Assembly: GCF_900104045.1 (NCBI RefSeq)
Contig: NZ_FNIN01000005.1
Coordinates: 49,956 to 113,955 of the forward strand
DNA length: 64,000 nucleotides
Origin: Desulfonauticus submarinus
Lineage (GTDB): Bacteria; Desulfobacterota; Desulfovibrionia; Desulfovibrionales; Desulfonatronovibrionaceae
Direction: 5' to 3'
In this document: positions 1-8,438 of the stretch, one piece after another
How positions within the stretch are numbered: the stretch's first letter is position 1
Layout of the letters: every line of letters begins with the position of its first letter
Program-made: the position numbers and the translations under genes
Notes under the pieces: generated by a model
What the model saw: only the letters and a program-made list of their open reading frames with translations
Database searches by the model: none
Told to the model about the DNA's origin: nothing

Positions 1-1605
1 GATTTTTCCTTTGCTGATTTTAGAAAAAGTGGGATTATAAGCTAGTCTATTGGTATTATTATAAAGTTTATCTCCAATATGGGGCTCTGAAGGATCAAGG
101 GATGCGTCTCCATAAAATATTTTAATATCATTTACTTTTTGGCCATTTATTCTTTTTTCTTCTACTCTAACAAATAAAGAAGATAGATCTTCTAAGATTC
201 CGCTAGAGACCCAACTTGAGCCAATCATTTTAGCATCTGCATGTATGTCTTTGTAAGCAATCCATTGAAAGTTGCCGTTTTCCCGTTTCCATAAGACAAT
301 AAGCAATTTTTTCGCCTGATTAGGTGGTTTTAATCCCATTGGGATTCCGTCAGAAAAATTTGATCTACGGTTGTATATTATAAAAGATGCTCCGTATCCT
401 TCATAATCATAAGCAGCTTTATGCCATCGAAAACATATTCCGGTAGCGGCGTAATTTAAATGATGCCCCCACCCTATTTTTACCTGAGCAGTATAGGTTA
501 ATAATTTTTCATGCTCTTTCCAATAATTTTCTATTTCTGAATTAGGCTTAAAAAGAAGAAAATATCTATTTTTTCTCCATGGCCATGGATTGGGGTCTAT
601 AAAGCTTACTACCTTGTCTGTTTGTCCGTGGCTAGTGCCTATAGAGGTAGTAACATCTACATATTGTGAGCCTCCAATAGTGTTCCAGTTAGATAAATCT
701 TGAAATGTATCTTGTCCTCCTGGTTCATCACTTAAAGGGATTGTTTGAGTACTACCTTCTTCAGATAGGTTTAAGTTAGTAATAGGAATAAAGTATGAGA
801 TTTTTTTACTTATTTTAAGAGGAGATCCTATAGTTCCTTTTGATTCAATTTTTAGGGTTGGCTTTAAAATAATTGGAGTAAATGGTGTAATATGGATAAT
901 AAATGGTTTTTTATCTTCGCTACGAATGTTTGTAAGTAATACAGAGCCTTGTTTTTTAAAATGATAAAAATAATTTTTTCCATTTATTTCAATCAGTCCA
1001 TTTCTATCTGGAAAACAAGAAAGCTCTCTGGAGTCACCTGCTATAGTTAAGGTGCTTCCATCTCTTATGGTTTGCGGAAAGCTTGGATAAAAAACCATAC
1101 AAACTATATCACCTATATTTTCTTCTACCTTGCGATTAGTTCTTATTCTAATGGTGTGTTCGTTAAGCTTACGTGGATTTCTATAGGTGTAAAAGGAGTT
1201 TTTTATTTTTATCGTTCCTCTGCTAGGAAGATTTAAATTTTGGGGCAATGTCCCTGGGACCGTTAAAAATAATCTTCTTCCTTGTATTCTTTGGATACGA
1301 TAAAAGTAAGGATATATATATAAAGTAAAGGAGCCGTCTTTTTTTAGGTAAAAAGAGGTTTCATTTAGATTTTCTAGCCTATTGAGTTTTTCTTCAAGTG
1401 TTGTTGCGTTTAGAAATTCACTTGCTAAAAACCTGTATCCAGATTCCGCCAGGTACCCTGCTTTTTCTCCTAAAAAAGAACTTGGCTGTCCCAATAAAGA
1501 AGTTGTAGAAAGGACATACATGCCTGCGGCCATTAATATGGCTATGGCCATTACAGCTGTTATGAATAATAAAATAGAACCTTGTTCTTTAGTATTTTTC
1601 ATCAT
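1..1605 (-). CDS. PilX/MshP-like pilus assembly protein with C-terminal sheet domain (3' end outside window)
   Basis: The minus-strand frame is open from the ATG at 1605 to the window edge (535 codons), so the protein is truncated by the window. It starts with a short charged segment, then a hydrophobic helix (GSILLFITAVMAIAILMAA) followed by alanine/glutamate-containing sequence (AGYLAESGYRFLASEF), the usual layout of PilX/PilV-type minor pilus proteins, although there is no classical G-F-x4-E prepilin site. The remainder is long, rich in aromatic residues and beta-type, and may be a LamG/concanavalin-like adhesive domain around residues 290-480. The start codon overlaps the stop of the preceding prepilin gene (ATGATGA), so it is translationally coupled and is probably the last or next-to-last gene of the operon. 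An MshP/MshQ-like role in MSHA pili is an inference from position. Confidence 0.7.
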   Translation of the reverse strand, partial: MMKNTKEQGSILLFITAVMAIAILMAAGMYVLSTTSLLGQPSSFLGEKAGYLAESGYRFLASEFLNATTLEEKLNRLENLNETSFYLKKDGSFTLYIYPYFYRIQRIQGRRLFLTVPGTLPQNLNLPSRGTIKIKNSFYTYRNPRKLNEHTIRIRTNRKVEENIGDIVCMVFYPSFPQTIRDGSTLTIAGDSRELSCFPDRNGLIEINGKNYFYHFKKQGSVLLTNIRSEDKKPFIIHITPFTPIILKPTLKIESKGTIGSPLKISKKISYFIPITNLNLSEEGSTQTIPLSDEPGGQDTFQDLSNWNTIGGSQYVDVTTSIGTSHGQTDKVVSFIDPNPWPWRKNRYFLLFKPNSEIENYWKEHEKLLTYTAQVKIGWGHHLNYAATGICFRWHKAAYDYEGYGASFIIYNRRSNFSDGIPMGLKPPNQAKKLLIVLWKRENGNFQWIAYKDIHADAKMIGSSWVSSGILEDLSSLFVRVEEKRINGQKVNDIKIFYGDASLDPSEPHIGDKLYNNTNRLAYNPTFSKISKGKI

Positions 1606-2123
1606 CTTGGTCCATTATAGGTGTCATTAAACCAGGGATTTATACTAAAAGTTATTTCTATTTCTGGCGATGTGTCTAGCTTAATATTAACTTTAATTTG
1701 GGCTAAATCCGAAATAGAATCAGTAGTTTGCCAGCTAGATCCATCAGATTTTTCAGGTTTAAGGGAAAAACTTTTTACTCTATCTAAAAGAATATATCCT
1801 TTGGCTTCAGAAGGATATTCATTTGTATTATTTAGTTTTAACTCAGTTCCTACTAATCCAAGCGCATAGGTATATCGTCTTGTGTCTCGTGTATAAATGA
1901 TGCTATTTGTAGTATAAGATATTATAGAGTCCAAATTCTTTAATTCCAGAAATATCCTCGATACAGCTATATTTAACTTTAAAGAATATTCAGTATTTTG
2001 TTTTGTATTGACATATTTATTTACAACTTCTATAAGTCCAAAAGAAGAAAATAGTGCAACAATTCCTATGATTATAAGTACTAACACTATTTCTAATAGA
2101 GTAAATCCTTTTTTATTTTTCAT
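1602..2123 (-). CDS. Prepilin-type protein (MshO-like minor pilin)
   Basis: 173 aa. The N-terminus MKNKKGFTLLEIVLVLIIIG is a textbook type IV prepilin leader: short basic leader, Gly-Phe cleavage site, Glu at mature position 5 and a hydrophobic assembly helix. The rest is a small periplasmic domain without recognised motifs; one Trp-containing end (INPWFNDTYNGPR) is all that stands out. It overlaps the upstream prepilin gene by 4 nt (ATGA) and the downstream PilX-like gene by 4 nt, indicating tight translational coupling. By order (pilin, GspH-like, two minor pilins, PilX-like) it fits the MshO slot of MSHA-type pilus operons, but sequence similarity to MshO itself could not be tested. Confidence 0.75.
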   Translation of the reverse strand: MKNKKGFTLLEIVLVLIIIGIVALFSSFGLIEVVNKYVNTKQNTEYSLKLNIAVSRIFLELKNLDSIISYTTNSIIYTRDTRRYTYALGLVGTELKLNNTNEYPSEAKGYILLDRVKSFSLKPEKSDGSSWQTTDSISDLAQIKVNIKLDTSPEIEITFSINPWFNDTYNGPR

Positions 2124-2536
2124 TTGGTAAAAATATTTACGATGATTAAATCATCTTTTTTTAATTCTACTTTAAGGATTCTTTTACTAATAAGGTCTTT
2201 TATTTCTTGATGGTTATTGTCAAAGAGTATGTAATATGAAGAAGTATTTATTTTTGGATCTATTTGTTTTACAATTATATTGATTTCATTTTTAAAGCTA
2301 TCAAGGTCTAAGTATCCTGTTTTAAGTTTATTTCTATATTTAGCGTTGACTGTCTCCATAGCGTTTATCAGAGTAGCTTCTTTTTTTAGTAGAATAAGTG
2401 GTTGCACGCTATTTAGAGGATGAGAACTGGTAAGAGTAAATAAAATAGCGCCTAGGATCCCCGCTATAACAAGCGTAAGGATTAGTTCTATTAAAGAGAA
2501 TCCTTTAATTTTATATAAATTTTTTTTTAAGTTCAT
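2120..2536 (-). CDS. Prepilin-type protein (MshD-like minor pilin)
   Basis: 138 aa. It carries the prepilin motif near residues 11-18 (IKGFSLIELILTLVIAG) with the Gly-Phe cleavage point, Glu5 of the mature protein and a hydrophobic helix. The C-terminal 95 residues are a small soluble domain ending in KDDLIIVNIFTK. It begins directly after the stop of the GspH-like gene (no gap) and overlaps the next gene by 4 nt. It is probably a minor pseudopilin that primes or tips the pilus; assignment to MshD is by operon order only. Confidence 0.72.
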   Translation of the reverse strand: MNLKKNLYKIKGFSLIELILTLVIAGILGAILFTLTSSHPLNSVQPLILLKKEATLINAMETVNAKYRNKLKTGYLDLDSFKNEINIIVKQIDPKINTSSYYILFDNNHQEIKDLISKRILKVELKKDDLIIVNIFTK

Positions 2537-3019
2537 CTACGGTATAAATCCTGTTTCAGGGGTAAGGTAAAAATAATACTTTTTACTTAATGAAATTTTA
2601 CCCCCTATGGGTGAATTTAGGTCTAAATCTGCAAAGGGCCTTCCCCAGTTGTCAAATATAATAGTATGGTATGTAGTTAAGAATTTGACGCCAACTTTTT
2701 CATGTTCTTGCCCAGGTAGGAGCAAAATATCCGTGCTATCTATTTGTTTGTTGTTGTTTAAATCACAAAATAAAAAATACTCGCCTGGCTGAAACCTAAC
2801 TCCACATAAAAAATCACTATTTAGACTTTTTAACTCTGCATATCTGACGTGATTTTTTATAATATCCAGAGTGATATTATCCTCTGGACTTAATATCACT
2901 CTGGATACAGAAACTGCTATTAAAATACCTATTATTATAAGAGATGCTAATATCTCTAGTAAAGTAAACCCGTTGGCCATAATAGTGTTGTTATTGTCCT
3001 GGATTTGTAAATGTTCCAT
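2537..3019 (-). CDS. GspH/FimT-like prepilin (MshC-like)
   Basis: 160 aa if the ATG at 3019 is used; an internal ATG at 2980 would give a three-residue leader (MANG/FTLLEIL). Neither start has a good Shine-Dalgarno. The 3019 start overlaps the end of the major pilin gene by 29 nt, and coupling to it is plausible. The prepilin motif NGFTLLEILASLIIIG is followed by a GspH-type soluble domain with a Cys pair (FLCGVRF and LFCDLNNNKQ) and the sequence IIFDNWGRPFADLDL, typical of FimT/GspH pseudopilins (FDxxGRP). In MSHA-like clusters this is the MshC position. Confidence 0.75.
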   Translation of the reverse strand: MEHLQIQDNNNTIMANGFTLLEILASLIIIGILIAVSVSRVILSPEDNITLDIIKNHVRYAELKSLNSDFLCGVRFQPGEYFLFCDLNNNKQIDSTDILLLPGQEHEKVGVKFLTTYHTIIFDNWGRPFADLDLNSPIGGKISLSKKYYFYLTPETGFIP

Positions 3020-3398
3020 TTACATCTTCATTATCAGGAGTTGTTACCACAATATTTATAACATTATTATTTGCTGAACAAGTTAATGTATAGCCATTAT
3101 AACCATCACGTTGTACATTATTGTCACAGATACTTTGAGGATTAGGAGCTGTTGTTAAAGTATTCCATGTAGCATTCACGTCTCCATTATTTTGAAGTAG
3201 TGCTTCAGAATATTTCATACTTAATGCAGATTGGGCTGAAGCCACTAAACCTTGAGCAGCCTTGATACGAGCTTCTTTTTGAAGATTAACAAATCTTGGA
3301 ACTGCTACTGCTGCCAAAATACCTAAAATGACCAATACAGCAATAATTTCAATCAAGGTAAAACCAGCCTGTCTAGAATGTTGTCTTTTTTTCTCCAT
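2991..3398 (-). CDS. Major type IV pilin, MSHA-like
   Basis: 135 aa from the ATG at 3398, chosen because a perfect AAGGAGG lies just upstream (3404-3410); the longer frame to 3446 adds 16 residues without support. The leader MEKKRQHSRQAG is cleaved before FTLIEIIAVLVILGILAAVAVPRF, a canonical type IVa pilin start with Glu5 and the PRF turn. A C-terminal Cys pair (SICDN and TLTCSANN) forms the expected D-loop. As the first gene after a sigma-54 promoter and with the strongest RBS of the cluster, it is probably the structural subunit. MshA family assignment rests on the N-terminus and operon neighbours. Confidence 0.82.
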   Translation of the reverse strand: MEKKRQHSRQAGFTLIEIIAVLVILGILAAVAVPRFVNLQKEARIKAAQGLVASAQSALSMKYSEALLQNNGDVNATWNTLTTAPNPQSICDNNVQRDGYNGYTLTCSANNNVINIVVTTPDNEDVNGTFTNPGQ

Positions 3399-3440
3399 AA
3401 AAACCTCCTTAAAATTTAAAATTTTTCTAAAAATTAAATA

Positions 3441-3458
3441 ATGCAATTAGTGTGCCTA
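3441..3458 (-). promoter_or_regulatory. Sigma-54 (RpoN) promoter of the pilin operon
   Basis: Read on the minus strand the site is AGGCAC-ACTAA-TTGCAT, matching the RpoN consensus TGGCAC-N5-TTGCW except for the first base, with GG and GC exactly 10 nt apart. It sits about 43 nt upstream of the pilin ATG and 30 nt upstream of its Shine-Dalgarno, the right distance for a -24/-12 promoter. Pilin genes of proteobacteria are commonly RpoN dependent, which agrees. Confidence 0.75.
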
Positions 3459-3472
3459 TGGTAAGAATTTAA

Positions 3473-3495
3473 TTGGCTTTATTTGTGTAAGCCAA
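3473..3495. repeat. Inverted repeat TTGGCTT/AAGCCAA upstream of the pilin promoter
   Basis: Seven-base arms TTGGCTT (3473-3479) and AAGCCAA (3489-3495) separated by 9 nt. It lies 15 nt upstream of the -24 element on the pilin side. It could bind a regulator or IHF-like protein, or be a weak hairpin; there is no T-tract in either direction that would make it a convincing terminator. Confidence 0.4.
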
Positions 3496-3590
3496 AACCC
3501 GTCTAACTTAAAAAGAGTAAAATTTAGTCTGCTAAGCCTATATGAGCCTAATAATAATCTGGATAGCTAGACGACAGAGCAGATATTACT

Positions 3591-3627
3591 CTACATTTAT
3601 TGTAGTCTAGTCTACAAAAATTGTAGA
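3591..3627. promoter_or_regulatory. Tandem palindromes, probable activator or operator site
   Basis: Two dyads built on the same half-site: CTACA-N5-TGTAG at 3591-3605 and TCTACAA-AAA-TTGTAGA at 3611-3627. Their centres are 21 bp apart, two turns of the helix, as expected for a pair of dimers on one DNA face. They are about 140-170 bp upstream of the sigma-54 promoter on the pilin side (enhancer distance for an NtrC/PilR-type activator) and about 35-70 bp upstream of the deaminase -35 box on the other side. Confidence 0.55.
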
Positions 3628-3660
3628 TTAATAAATTTTATTTAATCAAAGGTTCGGTAG

Positions 3661-3690
3661 TTGACCTTTTTGAGGGGATGGGAGTATATA
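3661..3690 (+). promoter_or_regulatory. Sigma-70 type promoter for the SAH deaminase operon
   Basis: TTGACC (3661-3666), 18-nt spacer, TATATA (3685-3690; TATAAT itself at 3687-3692 would give a 20-nt spacer). It precedes the deaminase start by about 65 nt. The rest of the 3399-3757 intergenic region holds the sites listed separately and nothing else I recognise. Confidence 0.5.
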
Positions 3691-3757
3691 ATTGTCTTTG
3701 TGTCCTTAAAACACTAAGCATTGTCTTTACTGTTTATTTAAAGGAGAGGTTATCAAA

Positions 3758-5020
3758 ATGAGTATTCTAATTAAAGATGTTTTTCTAGAGGAAAAAAAAG
3801 TTGATATTTTAATTCAAGGTGAAATTATTCAAAAAATTGACTCTCAAATAGAGTGTAAAGTCAAGAAGGTTATAGATGGACAAAAGAAAGTAGCTTTGCC
3901 TACTTTTTTTAATGTCCATACTCATGCTGCTATGACTTTGCTTCGGGGTTATGCAGATGACCTAGAATTACATTCTTGGCTAAATGATTATATTTGGCCA
4001 TTTGAACGAAAGCTCACTTATGAGGATGTTTATGTTGGCACTAAACTAGCTTGTTTAGAAATGATAAAAACAGGCACTACCTTTTTTTGTGATATGTATT
4101 GGCATCCTTTGGCAGCTAAACAAGCAGTGGAGGAAATGGGGTTAAGAGCAGCTATTTCTACTGTCTTTGTAGATTTTGGAGATAATAAAAAAGCTAGTGA
4201 GTTTAAAAAAAGAACAGAGAAGTTTTTTACTGACAATAAAGATTCTGATTTAGTTCAATTTATCTTAGGGCCTCATGCTATTTATACTGTTTCAAAAGAA
4301 TCTCTTATTTGGTTAAAAGATTTTGCTATAGAACATGATATTTTGATTCATATACATTTAGCAGAGACAAAGAAAGAAGTGGAAGATTGTGTTAACGAGC
4401 ATGGTCTTACGCCTGTTAACTACTTAGATTCAATTGGTTTTTTTGATGCTAAAGTGTTAGCCGCGCATGGAGTTTGGGTAGGTTCAGAGGAAATTGAAAT
4501 TTTAAAAAGAAAGAATGTTTGTATTGCTCATGTGCCTCTTTCTAATATGAAACTTGCTTCAGGGATTTGTTCTTTTTATAAAATGTATAAAAATGGAATT
4601 TTAGCAGGTTTGGGCACAGATGGTTGTGCTTCTAATAATAACTTAGATATGTTTGAAGAAATGAAGTTTACTTCTCTTTTAGCTAAGGTAAATTCAATGG
4701 ATCCTACCATTTTTAAAGCTAAAGAAATTTTTGATATTGCTACTTCTAATGGAGCTGATATATTTAATTTTAGAGCAGGCAGAATAAAAGAAGGTTTTTT
4801 GGCTGATTTAATGTTAGTAGATTTGGAAAATTTTTTAATGGTTCCTAACCACAATCTTTATTCCAATTTAGTTTATTCAGCTCAAGGTAGATGTGTAGAT
4901 ACAGTAATTTGCAATGGTAAAGTTCTTATGGAAAATAAAGTTGTTCCAGGAGAAAAAGAGATAATTGCTGAGGCAAAAGAGAGTGTGGCTAAAATTTTAG
5001 AAAGATTAAAGAAAAGTTAA
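3758..5020 (+). CDS. mtaD: 5-methylthioadenosine/S-adenosylhomocysteine deaminase (amidohydrolase)
   Basis: 420 aa, usual family length. It hydrolytically deaminates SAH and methylthioadenosine (and often adenosine) in the cytoplasm, clearing products of SAM-dependent methylation. Amidohydrolase-superfamily landmarks are in order: NVHTHAAMTLLRG near residues 53-65 (HxH metal site and the signature of this subfamily), LGPHAIYT near 170, HLAET near 201 (metal His), LAAHGVW near 228, and GTDGCASNN near 288 with the catalytic Asp. The start is supported by AAAGGAGAGG 8 nt upstream. The corrinoid adenosyltransferase gene follows after 23 nt, probably in the same transcript. Substrate range cannot be fixed by sequence. 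Confidence 0.88.
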   Translation: MSILIKDVFLEEKKVDILIQGEIIQKIDSQIECKVKKVIDGQKKVALPTFFNVHTHAAMTLLRGYADDLELHSWLNDYIWPFERKLTYEDVYVGTKLACLEMIKTGTTFFCDMYWHPLAAKQAVEEMGLRAAISTVFVDFGDNKKASEFKKRTEKFFTDNKDSDLVQFILGPHAIYTVSKESLIWLKDFAIEHDILIHIHLAETKKEVEDCVNEHGLTPVNYLDSIGFFDAKVLAAHGVWVGSEEIEILKRKNVCIAHVPLSNMKLASGICSFYKMYKNGILAGLGTDGCASNNNLDMFEEMKFTSLLAKVNSMDPTIFKAKEIFDIATSNGADIFNFRAGRIKEGFLADLMLVDLENFLMVPNHNLYSNLVYSAQGRCVDTVICNGKVLMENKVVPGEKEIIAEAKESVAKILERLKKS

Positions 5021-5043
5021 TATAAAAATGGAGAAATTAAAAA

Positions 5044-5550
5044 ATGATTTTAGTGTATACAGGAAATGGAAAGGGAAAGACAAGTGCAGCAGTTGGGCAA
5101 GCTATAAGAGCTTATGGCCATGGATATAAAGTAGCTTTTTCTCAATTTTTAAAGCGAGATGCGCAAGCAGGGGAACAAGTGGTTTTAAGAAAACTTTTAG
5201 ATAAAAACTTTTTGGCAGGAGGGATAGGTTTTTTTAGAAATAATTCAAATTTTGACTTACATCGCAAAAAAGCTCTTTTAACTTTAGATTGGATTTGGAC
5301 AAAAATAAAAAGTAATTTTTTTTTAGTTGTGGCAGATGAAATTTTATATGCTTTGGGATTAAAATTGCTTTTAGAAGAAGAAATTAAGAATACTTTATTC
5401 TTAGCTAAAGATTGTGGAGTACATTTAGTGTTGACAGGTAGAGGCCTACCTAAGTTTATAGAGCAGGAAGCAGATTTAATTTCTGAAATAAAAGAGATTA
5501 AACACCCTTATTCAAAAGGCATAACTGCCAACAAAGGTATCGAATTTTAA
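5044..5550 (+). CDS. cobO: Cob(I)yrinic acid a,c-diamide adenosyltransferase (CobA/CobO/BtuR type)
   Basis: 168 aa. It transfers the adenosyl group of ATP to cob(I)alamin or its precursors to make coenzyme B12. The N-terminus ILVYTGNGKGKTSAAVGQA is the P-loop typical of the CobA/CobO family, and later motifs are VVADEILYALGL near residues 98-109 (the Walker B-like VxDE) and LVLTGRGLPKFI near 137. The protein ends at residue 168, slightly shorter than the approx. 175-200 residues of CobO, lacking part of the C-terminal tail, but with no sign of a frameshift. RBS is weak (GGAGAAATTAAAA). Confidence 0.87.
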   Translation: MILVYTGNGKGKTSAAVGQAIRAYGHGYKVAFSQFLKRDAQAGEQVVLRKLLDKNFLAGGIGFFRNNSNFDLHRKKALLTLDWIWTKIKSNFFLVVADEILYALGLKLLLEEEIKNTLFLAKDCGVHLVLTGRGLPKFIEQEADLISEIKEIKHPYSKGITANKGIEF

Positions 5551-5613
5551 AATATATCAAGTTTGGTAATGACTAGATAGTCTTAACTTTCAAATATTTT
5601 TAATTACAATGTG

Positions 5614-6624
5614 TTAGGCAAATACTCCTGCTATTTGAGTTTGACAGTTTTTACATTTTCCTTGTTCTAGATTGTATTCTTGTATTTGGAACCCATATCT
5701 TTTTATTACTACTTTCTGACAATTAGGACAAAAGGTACTTTCAGTATGGTGTCCTGGAAGATTGCCAATGTAGACATATTCTAAACCAGTTTCTTTACCT
5801 ATTTCATATGCCTTTTCTAAGGTGGAGAGAGGAGTGGGAGGATTTGAAAGTTTATAGCTTGGATGATAACGAGAAATATGCCAAGGAACATCTTTACCTA
5901 AATGTTTTTTAATAAACGATGCAATTTGTTGGAGTTCTTTATTTGAATCATTTAATTTTGGAATAATTAAGGTAGTGATTTCCAACCACCATCCCATTTT
6001 TTTTATGGTTTCCAAGTTTTTTAAAATAGGTTTTAGATGGGCATCACAATACTTTCTATAAAACTCTTCCTGAAATGATTTTAGATCAATGTTTGCCGCA
6101 TCAATGTAATTTTTGAGTTCTTGTAAACAGGGTTGACTTTGAAAACCATTACTCACTATAATATTTTTAAGATTTTTTTCTTTGCTTAAACGAGCTGTTT
6201 CTAAAACTAGTTCTAAAAAGATAGTGGGTTCTGAATAAGTATAAGAAATACTTTTTGCCTGATATTTGATAGCCATTTCAATTAATTCTTGAGAAGATAT
6301 GTTTTGCCCTACAATAGCTTGTTTTAATTTGGGCGCCTGAGATAAGGCATGATTTTGGCAAAACACACAATCAAAATTACATCCCATAGTGCCTATAGAA
6401 AGTGTGGTGGTACCAGGTAGAAAATGGAAGAGAGGTTTTTTTTCTACAGGATCTAAGTGGATTGCAGCGATTTTATCTTTAACAAGAGTATATAATCTTC
6501 CTTTATGGTTTATTCTAACCCCGCATTTTCCTGTTTGTTCTGGCTTTAAGTAACAAAAATGAGAGCATAGCTCACATTGTATATCCTGTCCTTTAATGGG
6601 TTTCCAAAGTATTGCAGGTTGCAT
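5614..6624 (-). CDS. amrS: AmmeMemoRadiSam-system radical SAM enzyme
   Basis: 336 aa radical SAM protein. A Cys-rich N-terminus (CELCSHFC, near residues 17-24, and GKCGVRINHKGR) precedes the radical SAM motif CNFDCVFCQNH (CxxxCxxC, near 82-92), then a TIM barrel with NGFQSQPC and DLKSFQEEFYRKYC. At the C-terminus there is a zinc-type knuckle (CPNCQ ... CKNCQTQIAGVF). This domain order and the motifs SYTYSEPTIF and YHPSYKL are those of the AmrS family (formerly PflA-related proteins), whose chemistry is unsettled. The usual partners (Memo, AMMECR1) are not in the window. It converges on cobO with 63 nt between. Confidence 0.85.
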   Translation of the reverse strand: MQPAILWKPIKGQDIQCELCSHFCYLKPEQTGKCGVRINHKGRLYTLVKDKIAAIHLDPVEKKPLFHFLPGTTTLSIGTMGCNFDCVFCQNHALSQAPKLKQAIVGQNISSQELIEMAIKYQAKSISYTYSEPTIFLELVLETARLSKEKNLKNIIVSNGFQSQPCLQELKNYIDAANIDLKSFQEEFYRKYCDAHLKPILKNLETIKKMGWWLEITTLIIPKLNDSNKELQQIASFIKKHLGKDVPWHISRYHPSYKLSNPPTPLSTLEKAYEIGKETGLEYVYIGNLPGHHTESTFCPNCQKVVIKRYGFQIQEYNLEQGKCKNCQTQIAGVFA

Positions 6625-6824
6625 ATTAATTACCCCTTTTTTAGAATTATTTGTTTAAGTATTCTGTTTTGATAAGCTTTTCAAGACTTATATTTTTAGA
6701 GGAGTATAAACTTTTTAAGCAAAAAAAAATTTCAATAATAATCCCTAATTTTTGTTATTGATATTTTATTTTTTTTTATTTATCTTTTAAATACTTGTGT
6801 CTTTTTGTAAAGGAGAGAATTAGG

Positions 6825-8141
6825 TTGCAAATATATACTCAAAATTTCTCTAAAGGTAATATGTATTCAAAACTTTCTAGGGTTAATAAACGTTTTGGTA
6901 TTATCTTATTTTTTCTTTGTTTTGTTTTAGGATTTATTGTGTATTTGGGATATGATAATTCAGAGATAAAAGCGAGTGTTAGTTCTTCAAAAGTTCGGTC
7001 ATATTTTCCATTCAAGAATATATTCAGACCTAAAATAAATATTCAAGAAGCAACAATTCAACCAGGAGATACTATTGTAGAAATTTTATCAGAATATTTA
7101 TCTTCTTTTGAGATATATTCTCTTCTGCATAAGGCAGAGAAAATTTATCCATTAAATAAAATAGTAGTTGGGCATAAATATAAACTTATTTTTGTGCAGG
7201 ACAGATTAAGAGCGTTAGAATATGAAATAGATGATAAAAATGTGCTTGGTGTAGTTATTAGTAGTCAAGGAGAATATAAAGTATATGTTAAAAAAATTCA
7301 TTATAATATAAAAAAAGTTTTAGTTGCAGGACAAATTGAAGGGAGTTTATTTGAGGCTGTTCAAAGCTGTGGAGAAAAGTCGTCTTTGGCTATTAATTTA
7401 GCAAATATATTTGGCTGGGATATTGATTTTTTAAGAGATATTAGGACTGGAGATAGGTTTTATGTATTAGTAGAAAAAAGATTCAGGCATGGAGAGTTTG
7501 TGGGTTATGGTCATATTTTAGCTGCAAGATTTGTTAACAAGGGTAAAAGTTTTTATGCTTTTTTATATAAAGGGAAAGATGGTAGGTATGATTATTTTGA
7601 TCTTGAAGGCAAATCGTTACGTAAAACTTTTTTAAAAGCACCTTTGTCTTTTACTCGTATTTCTTCTGGGTATAGTCTACATAGATATCATCCTATTTTA
7701 CATGTTATTCGTCCTCACCGAGGAATTGATTATGCTGCACCTTTAGGAACACCTATTAAAACAGTGGCAGATGGTATTATAATTGCAAAGGGTAGAACTA
7801 AGGCAGCTGGAAACTATGTAAAGATTAGACATAAAAATGGCTATGAGACAATTTATAACCATATGTGTAGATTTGCAAAAGGGATACGCAAAGGGAAAAG
7901 AGTATATCAAGGACAGGTTATTGGATATGTAGGACAAACAGGTTATGCTACTGGGCCACATTTGGATTTTAGAATGAAGAGATATGGTAGATTTATTAAT
8001 CCTCTTAAAGTAAAATCAGACTTTGCTTATCCTATTCCTAAGAAAGAAATTAGTGATTATAAACTTTACATTTCCCAATATCTATCTATTTTATCACCAC
8101 AATATGCCAAATCCACCTCAAATAATGAAATTACTCCTTAA
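6825..8141 (+). CDS. M23 peptidase (murein endopeptidase-like) with an altered HxH motif
   Basis: 438 aa from a TTG at 6825, preferred because AAGGAGAG lies about 8 nt upstream; an ATG at 6861 is also possible. A single N-terminal membrane helix (FGIILFFLCFVLGFIVYLG) anchors it in the inner membrane facing the periplasm. Residues about 70-130 look like an OapA/LysM-like domain (QPGDTIVEILSEYL), the middle like the Csd3/MepM linker (LFEAVQSCGEK, WDIDFLRDIRTGDRF), and the C-terminus is a LytM/M23 domain: HRGIDYAAPLGTP carries the HxxxD zinc ligands. The second signature, normally HLHF, here reads GPHLDFRM: Asp replaces the second His, which is the third zinc ligand in LytM. Activity is therefore uncertain. 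Confidence 0.8.
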   Translation: MQIYTQNFSKGNMYSKLSRVNKRFGIILFFLCFVLGFIVYLGYDNSEIKASVSSSKVRSYFPFKNIFRPKINIQEATIQPGDTIVEILSEYLSSFEIYSLLHKAEKIYPLNKIVVGHKYKLIFVQDRLRALEYEIDDKNVLGVVISSQGEYKVYVKKIHYNIKKVLVAGQIEGSLFEAVQSCGEKSSLAINLANIFGWDIDFLRDIRTGDRFYVLVEKRFRHGEFVGYGHILAARFVNKGKSFYAFLYKGKDGRYDYFDLEGKSLRKTFLKAPLSFTRISSGYSLHRYHPILHVIRPHRGIDYAAPLGTPIKTVADGIIIAKGRTKAAGNYVKIRHKNGYETIYNHMCRFAKGIRKGKRVYQGQVIGYVGQTGYATGPHLDFRMKRYGRFINPLKVKSDFAYPIPKKEISDYKLYISQYLSILSPQYAKSTSNNEITP

Positions 8142-8316
8142 ACTCTTTCTATAAAAAGCTTGGAGTAAAGAGTATTAGCAAATAGAATCATTATATATGA
8201 TATATTAGAAAGCGTATTTTTTTAAAAATAGTTATAGCATCATATCAACAATAGAATAAATAAAGTCTAAACAAGAGCAAAATCTAGTTAAAATGATTTT
8301 GAAAATTTTTTTGTTT

Positions 8317-8344
8317 TTGTGAATAGTGTCTTTTCTAATCACAA
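8317..8344. promoter_or_regulatory. Inverted repeat TTGTGA/TCACAA, CRP/FNR-family-like half sites
   Basis: TTGTGA (8317-8322) and TCACAA (8339-8344) form an exact dyad with a 16-nt spacer. CRP/FNR/HcpR sites have the same half-sites with 6 nt between, so this spacing is one helical turn too long; a further TTGTGA follows at 8400-8405. It may be a pair of half sites in the region ahead of the redox operon. The rest of 8142-8438 is AT-rich with nothing I recognise. Confidence 0.3.
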
Positions 8345-8438
8345 GTTAAATAATTAATAAATTAGCAAAGTTAGCAGATTGAATTAAATATTTTTATTTA
8401 TTGTGATTAAAAAAACAAATAAAAAATAAAAAACTAGG

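Noticed and set aside
5569..5582. GACTA/TAGTC dyad between cobO and amrS as terminator
   Set aside because: Only 5 bp of AT-rich stem and no U-tract; too weak.
8317..8344. Canonical HcpR/FNR operator
   Set aside because: Half-sites match but the 16-nt spacer is not the normal 6 nt; retained only as an unexplained inverted repeat.
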